A stretch of 64,000 nucleotides of DNA. It comes from an uncultured Bacteroidota bacterium (GTDB lineage Bacteria > Bacteroidota > Bacteroidia > Bacteroidales > P3). Location of the stretch: assembly GCA_902788805.1 (NCBI GenBank), contig CADALO010000010.1, positions 36,910-100,909 of the forward strand. Direction: 5' to 3'. Below, one piece after another: positions 34,203 to 42,551 of this stretch. The notes beneath the pieces are model-generated. The model was not told the DNA's origin. It did no database searches and worked only from the letters and a program-made list of their open reading frames with translations. Every line of letters begins with the position of its first letter. Positions within the stretch are counted from its first letter, which is position 1. A program made the translations under genes and the position numbers.

Positions 34203-34303
34203 CTTTTTTATTGGCAAGAGCTGTCGGTGGATTGTCGGTTATGTATAGAAGTTTTTTTCTGTCTTTGCTGCAATATTATATCGGGCGGTGCGTTATCCCC
34301 GCG

Positions 34304-34645
34304 ATGACAACGATACGACGCATAGCACCCTATATCCTGATGGCGGCATATATGCCGCTGTTGGTGGCGTTGTCGTTCCATACCCACACCGACCAGCACA
34401 GCGAGGCAATGGAGTGCCCCGACTGCGCTCACCATCTGCACCACAAGGCGCATTTGGCCGAGGCTGCGGTGATGGCTCACGACTGCGTCTACTGCCAGCT
34501 GACGTCGTCGTCCTATTATGCGTCGCAGTCGGTGTCGTTGTCGGCCGTGCAGCCTTTGGTGACAGGTGTCGCCGATGTCTACGACGGCCGTGTGGCAGCC
34601 GTCTCGTATGCGCTGCCAAGTCTCAGGGCTCCTCCTTTACAATAA
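34304..34645 (+). CDS. His/Cys-rich exported protein, probable metal binding
   Basis: This 113-residue protein (from MTTIRRIAPYILMAAYMPLLVALSF) has one N-terminal hydrophobic segment. HTHTDQH, ECPDCAHHLHHKAH and HDCVYCQ follow, giving at least eight His and four Cys in 45 residues. This resembles the small periplasmic His/Cys proteins (DUF2946-like) that accompany metal receptors. Start codons further upstream (34211, 34244) add unlikely residues. A TonB receptor with a CxxC plug follows at 34759. Zinc or copper handling is inferred. Confidence 0.7.
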   Translation: MTTIRRIAPYILMAAYMPLLVALSFHTHTDQHSEAMECPDCAHHLHHKAHLAEAAVMAHDCVYCQLTSSSYYASQSVSLSAVQPLVTGVADVYDGRVAAVSYALPSLRAPPLQ

Positions 34646-34758
34646 CTTTTCCGGTTTGTGTCCGACCGCGCAGATGTGCGGTCAGATGTATTATTATTGC
34701 TGAATGCCTGATTAAGGTGTTTTAGCGTATTGTATTAATTATAAAGTTATTGTAAACG

Positions 34759-37068
34759 ATGAAAAAACTTTTTCTGATAATATCGTTATTATTGCCTGTT
34801 GCCCTTTTTGCGCAGCAGAAGACGGATGCCAACATCCTGGGGCACGTAGTCAACGCCAAGACCGGCGAGCACGTGCCGTATATAAGTGTTTCTCTTAAAG
34901 GTACCACTATCGGTGCCATAACCGACGAGTCGGGCCATTTCCATATCGCCAACTGTCCTGTGGGCAAGAGCGTCCTGCAGGTGCGCGGGGTGGGGTACAA
35001 GCAGAAGGAGCAGCCGGTAAGCCTCTCGCAGAACAAGACGCTGGAGCTGAACATTATGATTGACCCCGACGCGATAGCCCTCGAACAGGTGGTCGTTACC
35101 TCCACGCAGCACGCCGTAAGCCGGATGGAGACGCCGTCGGTGGTGAGTGTCGTAGGCAGCAGCCAGCTTGATGCTGTCAATGCCGTGAATCTGGCCGAAG
35201 GCTTGCGGCTGCAGACAGGTGTCTGTGTCGAGAACACCTGCCAGAACTGCGGTGCCTTCAATGTGCGCCTCAACGGATTGGACGGTGCCTATTCGCAGGT
35301 GCTGATAGACAGCCGTCCGGTCAACAATGCTTTGGCGAGTGTCTATCTGCTTGAGCAGCTGCCTTCGTCGATGATTGACCAGATAGAGGTGATGCGTGGC
35401 GGTGGCTCGGCTCTCTACGGCAGCAACGCCATCGCCGGCGTGATAAACGTAATCACCAAGGAACCTGTGCGCAACACAGCATCGGTGTCGAACGTGACCA
35501 ACCTTGTTGGCGGCAAGAGCACCGACTGGAGCAACTCGTTCAATGCCTCTGTCGTGAGCGACAACCGCAAGGCCGGCCTCTACATCTACGGCCATAACCG
35601 TCAGCGCAGCCCCTACGACCGCAATGGCGACGGCTATTCCGAGCTGGGGCTGCTCAAGGCCCGTATGGTGGGCTTCCGCGGCTATCTGCGCACGGGCGAC
35701 TATTCGAAGCTCAATGTCGAGTATCATAATATCAACGACTTCCGTCGTGGTGGCGACCGCTTCGACCTGCCCTCGAACCAGGCGCATATCAGTGAGGGCG
35801 GCGAGCACGACATCCACAGCGGAAGCCTGAAGTGGGATTGGTTTTCGGTCGACGGGCAGAGCCACGCATCGGTCTTCGCCTCCACGCAGTATGTCGACCG
35901 TCAGAGCTATTACGGCGAGCGCGACGATGGTGATCCTTTCGGCAACTCGTATGGCTACACCACCGACCTGACTACCAATGAAGGCGTGCTGTACAGCCGC
36001 CATTTTGACAGATTTCTCTTTATGCCGTCCGAACTTACGGCCGGTGTCGAACACACATACGACCTGTTGCGGGATCGCAACTTGGCTGAGGCCGACACGT
36101 TGCGGCAGGATGTGTCGGTTGCAAGTGCCTATCTGCAAAACGAGTGGAAGAACGACCGCTGGAACATCCTTGTCGGTGTCCGTGCCGACAAGCACACTAT
36201 GCTTGGCAATCCCGTCGTAAGCCCTCGCCTCAACCTGCGTTATGCACCGAGCCACCACGTGGTGCTGCGTGCCGGCTATTCATCGGGCTTCCGTGCTCCT
36301 CAGGTTTACAACGAGGACCTGCACGTAGGAGCTGTGAACGGCGAACTCTTCAAGTTGTCGAATGCCGAAGGCCTGCGCGAGGAACGTTCACACTCGCTCA
36401 ATGCCTCGGGCGACTTCTGCTTCCACATCGGCAAGATGGAGGGCGACCTGCTGATTGAGGGCTTCTACACACGCATCAACAACGCCTTTGTCAACGAGTT
36501 GCTGTTTGACGACACTACAGCGGGTTATCTTATGTACGAACGTCGCAACGAAGACGGCGCAGAGGTGAGAGGTCTGAACTTCGAGCTGCGCCTAACGCCG
36601 GCAGAGAAGCTGCAGATGCAGCTGGGTGGTACCTGGCAGAGCAGCCGCTACACAGGCGAAGGACAGGAGTGGAGCGAAGGCAAGTTCGAGCAGCGTATGG
36701 AGCGTGTGCCTGACTTCTACGGCTATCTCAACGTCACCTACAATCCTGTCGACAGGCTTCAGCTGCTGGCCAGCGGCACCTTCACAGGTCCGATGCTGGT
36801 ATACCATTCTGTCGCTTCGGAAAGCAAGCACTCGGCTGCAATCGACGTTGAGCAGGTGACTACGCCCTCCTTCTTCGACCTTACGCTCAAGGCCTCCTAC
36901 AGCATACCGTTTGGCAAACGCACGGCATTGGAAATAAATGCAGGTGTGCAGAACCTCTTCGACAGCTACCAGCGCGACTTCGACAGCGGTCCTGAGCGCG
37001 ATTCGTCCTACATCTACGGCCCTGCACGTCCGCGTACCTTCTTTGTCGGCGCCAAGCTGAATATCTGA
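34759..37068 (+). CDS. TonB-dependent receptor with Cys-pair plug
   Basis: This 769-residue outer-membrane transporter has a signal peptide (about 1-19), a carboxypeptidase-regulatory-like domain (about 27-100), a TonB-type LEQVVVTST segment, a plug with GGGSALYGSNAIAGVINVITKEP and a 22-strand barrel ending in AKLNI. The plug contains ENTCQNCGAFNVRLNGL, a C-x2-C pair seen in a Bacteroidota receptor group. With the His/Cys-rich neighbour upstream this suggests metal or metal-complex uptake (inference). Haem or cobalamin are alternatives. Confidence 0.88.
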   Translation: MKKLFLIISLLLPVALFAQQKTDANILGHVVNAKTGEHVPYISVSLKGTTIGAITDESGHFHIANCPVGKSVLQVRGVGYKQKEQPVSLSQNKTLELNIMIDPDAIALEQVVVTSTQHAVSRMETPSVVSVVGSSQLDAVNAVNLAEGLRLQTGVCVENTCQNCGAFNVRLNGLDGAYSQVLIDSRPVNNALASVYLLEQLPSSMIDQIEVMRGGGSALYGSNAIAGVINVITKEPVRNTASVSNVTNLVGGKSTDWSNSFNASVVSDNRKAGLYIYGHNRQRSPYDRNGDGYSELGLLKARMVGFRGYLRTGDYSKLNVEYHNINDFRRGGDRFDLPSNQAHISEGGEHDIHSGSLKWDWFSVDGQSHASVFASTQYVDRQSYYGERDDGDPFGNSYGYTTDLTTNEGVLYSRHFDRFLFMPSELTAGVEHTYDLLRDRNLAEADTLRQDVSVASAYLQNEWKNDRWNILVGVRADKHTMLGNPVVSPRLNLRYAPSHHVVLRAGYSSGFRAPQVYNEDLHVGAVNGELFKLSNAEGLREERSHSLNASGDFCFHIGKMEGDLLIEGFYTRINNAFVNELLFDDTTAGYLMYERRNEDGAEVRGLNFELRLTPAEKLQMQLGGTWQSSRYTGEGQEWSEGKFEQRMERVPDFYGYLNVTYNPVDRLQLLASGTFTGPMLVYHSVASESKHSAAIDVEQVTTPSFFDLTLKASYSIPFGKRTALEINAGVQNLFDSYQRDFDSGPERDSSYIYGPARPRTFFVGAKLNI

Positions 37069-37070
37069 TG

Positions 37071-38030
37071 CTATTCTTCCTGTCTTGTCCCTTTTAGCGT
37101 CACTCTGCCGCCGTAGTTGCGGTCGATGTCTAAATACCAGTAGCGCTCGCCACCGACGCTTCCGCGGTCATCAGGAACATTGAAAACGCGCCCCTTGCCG
37201 TTGGGCTTCACAATGTTGCTGTGGTGAAAAGCTGACTTGTCGACAATGAAGCATACCTTGCCGTCAAGCATCAAGTAGCCTTTGATTTCGCGGAAGTAGT
37301 CGATGTCGGGCCACAACGTTGCATCGTAGGTGTGTAGCATACAGTTGTAGTTGATGCAGCTGATTGTGTCCTCATCGTTAATCCATCCGCAGATGGATTT
37401 GTTGCGGTCAAGGAGACGCAGCATATACTGTTGCCCTCCGTGGTTGCTGCGGACAATGGAATCCAACGGCATCTTGATGCTGTCGAACCATTCGGGGAAC
37501 TCGTATTCATTCAGATATACCGCAGGGGCATCTTCTCCTTCCGACTCATCGATTACCCAATTGCAGCTATCGGAATCATATTTGGTGCAATAGCAGTTCC
37601 AGTAACCGACAGCCGACAGGTACTGTCCCTTGAACCAAATCCCGTCGCCAAAGTTAAGACAGTATGCTGTGTCGTTTAACCGTATGTATTCCAACTGGTA
37701 ACAGAAATCGTTTTCGGGCTGCTGGAAATAGTAGATGTTCTCGTTGTACCCTTTTCTGAAACCTATACTCTCCAAGCTTTCAGGCAGTTTGCCGCCATTA
37801 CCCTGTCTGTATTCATCTATCAGAATGTTTGTGTACTCGCCTAACTCCAACTGCATTAAGTATAAATAGTGAATGTCGTTTTGTTCAATGGTGCGTAGAG
37901 TGACAATCCAAAGACTGAAGAACGCTATCAGCCAGACGATGGCTGCGCTGACGGTCGTGCCATTGCCCAAGGCAGCGTTGCGCAGATGCCGTCTCGTTAC
38001 ACGTCGGTGGTTGGGAAATAGGTGGTTCAT
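37071..38030 (-). CDS. Hypothetical single-span membrane protein
   Basis: About 319 residues from MNHLFPNHRRVTRRHLR. One membrane span follows (VSAAIVWLIAFFSLWIVTL), then a large extracytoplasmic domain rich in Tyr, Cys and acidic residues with no motif I recognise. An upstream in-frame ATG at 38204 would add 58 residues lacking signal character, so the start at 38030 is preferred. It converges with the TonB receptor gene, two bases away. The higher AT content and absence of relatives I can name suggest a lineage-specific gene. Confidence 0.6.
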   Translation of the reverse strand: MNHLFPNHRRVTRRHLRNAALGNGTTVSAAIVWLIAFFSLWIVTLRTIEQNDIHYLYLMQLELGEYTNILIDEYRQGNGGKLPESLESIGFRKGYNENIYYFQQPENDFCYQLEYIRLNDTAYCLNFGDGIWFKGQYLSAVGYWNCYCTKYDSDSCNWVIDESEGEDAPAVYLNEYEFPEWFDSIKMPLDSIVRSNHGGQQYMLRLLDRNKSICGWINDEDTISCINYNCMLHTYDATLWPDIDYFREIKGYLMLDGKVCFIVDKSAFHHSNIVKPNGKGRVFNVPDDRGSVGGERYWYLDIDRNYGGRVTLKGTRQEE

Positions 38031-38134
38031 CTTTCTGCTGACATTTTGATTGTTTCTCGTTGGTATTAGTAACAAAAAAACTCTGTTTTTTATTACGTGT
38101 GGCAGATTTTTTTTCGCCATTTCAAAAAAATGAG

Positions 38135-38142
38135 TAATTTTG
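38135..38142 (+). promoter_or_regulatory. -7 element upstream of the crAss001_48-like gene
   Basis: TAATTTTG matches TAnnTTTG, about 115 bases before the start at 38256. The expected -33 position reads TTTC. Confidence 0.45.
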
Positions 38143-38255
38143 CATCTTGAAAAGAGTTCCGGTTTTTGTTTCGCTTCGGGTGTGGAATCCGTAGTGTTTA
38201 ACAATCTCCAGACGTTTTTCGCGAAAGTTTAATATTAACATAAAACCTTAAAACT

Positions 38256-38501
38256 ATGGACTTACAGACAATCACATCGTTGATGCTTTCCAGCGACTAT
38301 AAGGAGCGTATGAAGGCTGAATACTATCACCTGCAGAACCGCAAGGAGAACCTTGAAGCTGTGGTGAAACTGTGGGACAGCGGCAAGCTTTCTTTCACTC
38401 CCGACTGCCCGCGAAGCATATACGATATGCAGCTTCGTGTTATGAACGAGTATATGGCAATACTCGAGGCTCGCGCCAAGATTGAGAAAATCGTTCTCTG
38501 A
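38256..38501 (+). CDS. Small protein resembling the crAss001_48-related family
   Basis: This 81-residue helical protein reads MDLQTITSLMLSSDYKERMKAEYYHLQNRKENLEAVVKLWDSGKL with FTPDCPRSIYDMQL and YMAILEARAKIE. The pattern (DYKERxxAEYxQ, L..W..GKLxFxPxCP, Y...LexRA) recalls the crAss001_48-related proteins of gut phages, also found on chromosomes. Function unknown. No other phage genes are nearby. It is a single-gene unit with its own promoter and strong terminator. Confidence 0.65.
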   Translation: MDLQTITSLMLSSDYKERMKAEYYHLQNRKENLEAVVKLWDSGKLSFTPDCPRSIYDMQLRVMNEYMAILEARAKIEKIVL

Positions 38502-38560
38502 CCCTTCGGGTTTGTATTGTCCGGCAAGCATCAACATTGCGGCTGGAGATGACTGAAAAC

Positions 38561-38600
38561 ACCAAGGGCGTTCCCAAACAGGAGCGCCCTTGGTGTTTTT
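38561..38600 (+). terminator. Terminator of the crAss001_48-like gene
   Basis: ACCAAGGGCG and CGCCCTTGGT form a 10-bp perfect stem (extended by TTCC/GGAG) with a CAAACA loop, then GTTTTT. Confidence 0.93.
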
Positions 38601-38763
38601 ATATAGGTCACTTGAGAATGACCATTTGGGTATGAATGAAGCCCCGAACAAGGTCCAAAATCCGACTTTTTGATAAATTTTCGAAGTTTGCATATATTCA
38701 ACTATAAATCAAGCATATACAAGATTTTCAAAAAAGTTTGAAAAAGTCGAAAAAGGCCAAAAA

Positions 38764-38892
38764 ATGGCCTTTCTCAACCCCCTGATTTACAGGTTCCATC
38801 TTCTTACCAAATTCTACCCAAATTCTTACCAAAGTTTTACCAAATTTTAGGTTGGTAGAATATGATTAGAATTTTATAAGAATTTATCAAAA
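38764..38892. repeat. 11-bp inverted tandem array, copy E
   Basis: A TGGCC...CTGATTT leader is followed by 11-bp units TTCTTACCAAA, TTCTACCCAAA, TTCTTACCAAA and GTTTTACCAAA (38801-38844). Inverted units follow (TTGGTAGAATATG, ATTAGAATTTT, ATAAGAATTTA). It is very close to copies D, F and G. It sits in the roughly 610-bp gap before ileS, together with an 8-bp hairpin AAAGGCCA/TGGCCTTT at about 38752-38771. Confidence 0.85.
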
Positions 38893-39035
38893 AGTCGGAT
38901 TGGCGGAAGCCCGAATTTGGACGTGTGAAAACGCCATTCGGGGATAAATCCGAATGACTGATTTGGGTTTCGGTCCGGAATCTATCCGTTATTGTTTTTT
39001 TTGCATTGAAAATGCCTCTATTCAGCATTTTTTTG

Positions 39036-39043
39036 TATTTTTG
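39036..39043 (+). promoter_or_regulatory. -7 element of the ileS promoter
   Basis: TATTTTTG lies 68 bases before the ileS ATG. No TTTG is found at the right spacing, so only the -7 half is supported. No T-box is visible in the leader. Confidence 0.45.
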
Positions 39044-39110
39044 TAGTTTCGTTGTATACTTGGCTAAGTGTGCAATGATTTGATTGTGTGTAATATATTG
39101 TATTTGCGAT

Positions 39111-42100
39111 ATGAAATATAACGAATATAAGCAGCTTAATTTGACCCAGATTGGCGAAGAAGTGCGCCGCTGGTGGGAAGAAAACGAGACTTTTGAGAAA
39201 GGTCAGAAACTGAGTGAGGGTCACCCCGCATTTGTGTTCTACGACGGCCCTCCGTCGGCTAACGGCAAGCCCGGCATTCACCACGTTATGGCACGTACCA
39301 TCAAGGATGTCTTCTGCCGCTACAAGGCTCAGAAGGGCTTTCACGTCGACCGCAAGGCCGGTTGGGACACCCACGGCTTGCCTGTAGAGCTGGGCGTAGA
39401 GAAGAGTCTTGGCATCACCAAGGAGGATATCGGCAAGAAAATCAGCGTTGACGACTACAACCACGCCTGCCGTACCGAGGTGCTGAAATACAAGGACCTG
39501 TGGGATGAGCTGACCAAGCAGATGGGCTATTGGGTTGACCTCAAGAATCCTTATATCACTTTCGAGAACGAGTATATCGAAACCCTCTGGTTCTTACTCA
39601 AGAAGCTCTACGACAAAGGGTTGCTCTATAAGGGCTATACCATCCAGCCTTTCAGCCCTGCTGCAGGCACGGGCCTTTCGAGCCACGAGCTCAACCTGCC
39701 CGGTTGCTATCGCGATGTGAAAGACACCACCTGCGTTGCTATGTTCAAACTGAATGAAGAAGGTGTAAATGCGTTAATGAGTAAATGTGTAAGTGCTGCC
39801 GCATCAACACAATCGCGCATTACCACATTTGCCATAGCTTGGACAACCACACCGTGGACATTGCCGAGCAATACGGCTCTTTGCGTGGGCCCCAACATCG
39901 ACTATGTGCTCCTCGAAACCACTCATCCCTATACCAACGAGCCTTGCCGCATCGTTATGGCAAAGGCACTGGTGGGCAGTATGTTCCCGCCGTCGAAGAA
40001 CCCCGAGGATGCTCCTGCATATAAACTCGTGGCCGAATGTAAAGGCACTGAACTCGAAGGCTTGCAATACGAGCAGCTGATACCGTGGGTGAAGCCCACC
40101 GTGGTCGACAGCGCCGCTCAGACACATCGTCAGGCAGTCGAGAACGAGGCTTTCCGCATTATTCTTGGCGACTATGTGACGACAGAGGACGGTACCGGCA
40201 TCGTGCACATCGCACCTACCTTCGGTGCCGACGATGCACGTGTGGCCAAGAAAGCCGGCATTGCCGACCTTCTGCTCTATGACCGCGACGGCAAGCAGAT
40301 GCCTATGGTCGACCGCCAGGGACGCTTTGCCCCGATCGAGGACCTTGACCCCGAGTGGGTGAAGGACAACGTCGACGTGGAGCTCTACAAGCAGTATGCA
40401 GGTAAGTTCGTCAAGAACGCCTACGACCCCACCAAGACCGAGAAGGATATGAGCCTCGACATCGAGCTGGTCATTATGCTGAAAGGCGAGGGCAAGCTCT
40501 TCAAGAGCGAGAAGCATACGCACAGCTATCCCCATTGCTGGCGTACCGACAAGCCCGTGCTCTACTATCCGCTCGACAGCTGGTTTATCCGCACAACGGC
40601 TCTGAAAGAGCGTATGATAGAACTCAACAAGACCATCAACTGGAAGCCTGAGGCAACGGGTACCGGACGCTTCGGCAACTGGCTCGAGAATATCGTCGAC
40701 TGGAACCTGAGCCGCAGCCGTTACTGGGGCACTCCGCTCCCTATCTGGCGCACCGAAGATGGCCGTGAAGAGATTTGCATCGGCAGCATCAAGCAACTGC
40801 GCGAGGAAATAGAGAAATCTGTAGCAGCAGGCCTTATGAAGGATAATCCTTATGCCAGCAGCGATGTAAATGCCTTCGACTTGCACAGGCCTTATATCGA
40901 CAACGTGATTTTGGTTTCGCCCAGTGGCAAGCCTATGCGTCGCGAACCCGACCTGATTGACGTCTGGTTCGACAGCGGTGCTATGCCTTACGCCCAGATC
41001 CACTATATGGGCGAGGAGTTGCGCAAGGACCAGTTCCCGGCCGATTTCATCGCCGAGGGTGTCGACCAGACGCGCGGATGGTTCTACACTCTTCACGCCA
41101 TAGCCACAATGTGCTTCGACAGCGTGGCCTTCAAGAATGTCATCTCCAACGGTTTGGTGCTCGACAAGAACGGCAACAAGATGTCAAAGCGTCTCGGCAA
41201 CGGTGTCGACCCGTTCGAGACTCTCAAGAAATACGGCCCCGATGCAACACGCTGGTATATGATTACCAACAGCCAGCCTTGGGACAACCTCAAGTTCGAC
41301 GCCGAGGGTGTTGACGAGGTACGTCGCAAGCTGTTCGGCACTCTCTACAACACTTACAGCTTCTTCGCCCTCTATGCCAACCTCGACGGCTTCGAGTACA
41401 AAGAGGCCGATCTGCCTGCCGACCGTCGTCCTGAGATTGACCGTTGGATTCTTAGCGAGCTGAATACGCTGGTGAAGACCGTCGACGAGGCCTTTGGCGA
41501 CTATGAGCCGACCCGTGCAGGTCGTGCCATTGCCGAGTTTGTCGATGCCTATCTCAGCAACTGGTATGTGCGCTTGAGCCGTCGTCGTTTCTGGAAAGGC
41601 GAATACAGCGATGATAAGATATCTGCCTATCAGACACTCTATACCTGCCTCGAAACCTTGGCACGCCTGATGTCGCCCATCGCACCCTTCTTCAGCGAAC
41701 GTCTCTATCAGGACCTCAATTCGGTGACCCATCGCGAGAATGCCGAGTCGGTGCATCACGTAGCCTTCCCACAGGTGCACGAGGAACTGATTGTCAAGTC
41801 GCTCGAGGAGCGTACGCAGTTGGCTCAGAAGATATGTTCTATGGGCTTGTCGCTCCGCAAGAAGAGCAACCTGCGTGTGCGTCAGCCGTTGGCCAAGATT
41901 GTGCTTCCTGTGCGTGACGAGAACTTCCGTCAGCAGGTGGAGCAGGTCAAGGGACTCATTTGCAGCGAACTTAATATCAAGGATGTCGAGTTCCTCGCAT
42001 CCGACAACAACTTGCTGGTGAAGAGCATAAAGCCCAACTTCAAGACACTCGGCCCTCGCTACGGCAAGATTATGAAGTCGATAGCCGCTGCTGTGACAGC

Positions 42101-42545
42101 TTTCTCGCAGGAGCAGATCAATGCTCTCGAGGCCGACGGCCGTTGCGACCTTACCATTGACGGACAACCCGTCGAGCTGCTGCTCAGCGATGTGGAGATT
42201 GCCACTCAGGATATTCCCGGATGGGTTGTCGCCAACGAAGGCAGCTTGACCGTTGCCCTCGACATCACGCTGACCGACGAGCTTGTGGACGAGGGTATTG
42301 CCCGCGAACTTGTGAACCGCATCCAGAATATCCGCAAGGAGGGCTTTGATGTCACCGACCGCATCAATGTCAAGTTGCAGAGTGGCGAGTGGGACGGTGC
42401 CGTTCGTCGCCATCAGGATTATATCTGCAGCGAGACGCTGACCGAGAGTTTGGAGCTGGTGGCTTCGCTGGATGATGCCTCGGCTCAAACCGTGGAGATT
42501 ATCGACGGCAAGCCGGCCAAAATAATTGTCGAGAAAAGCAAATAA
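39111..42545 (+). CDS. ileS: Isoleucyl-tRNA synthetase
   Basis: About 1144 residues from MKYNEYKQLNLTQIGEE. This class I enzyme charges tRNA-Ile and edits Val. The HIGH motif is PGIHHVMAR, the KMSKS motif is NKMSKRLGN, and the CP1 editing motif is AWTTTPWTLPSNTAL. It is of the long type without the C-terminal zinc site. Just before WTTTPWT there appear to be about 20 extra residues (GVNALMSKCVSAAASTQSRI...) encoded by an imperfect palindrome at 39762-39833. The start at 39111 is chosen over 39084, which would add nine hydrophobic residues. The beta-helix gene follows after six bases. Confidence 0.95.
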   Translation: MKYNEYKQLNLTQIGEEVRRWWEENETFEKGQKLSEGHPAFVFYDGPPSANGKPGIHHVMARTIKDVFCRYKAQKGFHVDRKAGWDTHGLPVELGVEKSLGITKEDIGKKISVDDYNHACRTEVLKYKDLWDELTKQMGYWVDLKNPYITFENEYIETLWFLLKKLYDKGLLYKGYTIQPFSPAAGTGLSSHELNLPGCYRDVKDTTCVAMFKLNEEGVNALMSKCVSAAASTQSRITTFAIAWTTTPWTLPSNTALCVGPNIDYVLLETTHPYTNEPCRIVMAKALVGSMFPPSKNPEDAPAYKLVAECKGTELEGLQYEQLIPWVKPTVVDSAAQTHRQAVENEAFRIILGDYVTTEDGTGIVHIAPTFGADDARVAKKAGIADLLLYDRDGKQMPMVDRQGRFAPIEDLDPEWVKDNVDVELYKQYAGKFVKNAYDPTKTEKDMSLDIELVIMLKGEGKLFKSEKHTHSYPHCWRTDKPVLYYPLDSWFIRTTALKERMIELNKTINWKPEATGTGRFGNWLENIVDWNLSRSRYWGTPLPIWRTEDGREEICIGSIKQLREEIEKSVAAGLMKDNPYASSDVNAFDLHRPYIDNVILVSPSGKPMRREPDLIDVWFDSGAMPYAQIHYMGEELRKDQFPADFIAEGVDQTRGWFYTLHAIATMCFDSVAFKNVISNGLVLDKNGNKMSKRLGNGVDPFETLKKYGPDATRWYMITNSQPWDNLKFDAEGVDEVRRKLFGTLYNTYSFFALYANLDGFEYKEADLPADRRPEIDRWILSELNTLVKTVDEAFGDYEPTRAGRAIAEFVDAYLSNWYVRLSRRRFWKGEYSDDKISAYQTLYTCLETLARLMSPIAPFFSERLYQDLNSVTHRENAESVHHVAFPQVHEELIVKSLEERTQLAQKICSMGLSLRKKSNLRVRQPLAKIVLPVRDENFRQQVEQVKGLICSELNIKDVEFLASDNNLLVKSIKPNFKTLGPRYGKIMKSIAAAVTAFSQEQINALEADGRCDLTIDGQPVELLLSDVEIATQDIPGWVVANEGSLTVALDITLTDELVDEGIARELVNRIQNIRKEGFDVTDRINVKLQSGEWDGAVRRHQDYICSETLTESLELVASLDDASAQTVEIIDGKPAKIIVEKSK
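39762..39833. repeat. Imperfect palindrome embedded in frame in ileS
   Basis: The left arm GGTGTAAATGCGTTAATGAG... (39762-39795) and the right arm (39800-39833, ending TACCACATTTGCC) are inverted repeats with roughly two thirds of positions paired, around CTGCCG. The centre TGCTGCCGCAT is shared with the intergenic array at 29972-30054. Base use is AT-richer than the surrounding ileS. It encodes about 24 residues and keeps the frame. Confidence 0.65.
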
Positions 42546-42551
42546 AGCAAT

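Noticed and set aside
34789..36258. Long minus-strand ORF opposite the TonB receptor (489 codons)
   Set aside because: Antisense to a well-supported receptor. The composition (V, H, R, Q-rich) is typical of a mirror frame.
38752..38771. Terminator at the AAAGGCCA/TGGCCTTT hairpin
   Set aside because: There is no T-run after the stem and a strong terminator already ends the upstream gene. The hairpin belongs to the repeat leader.
39804..42488. Two long minus-strand ORFs opposite ileS
   Set aside because: Both mirror ileS codons and show no domain.
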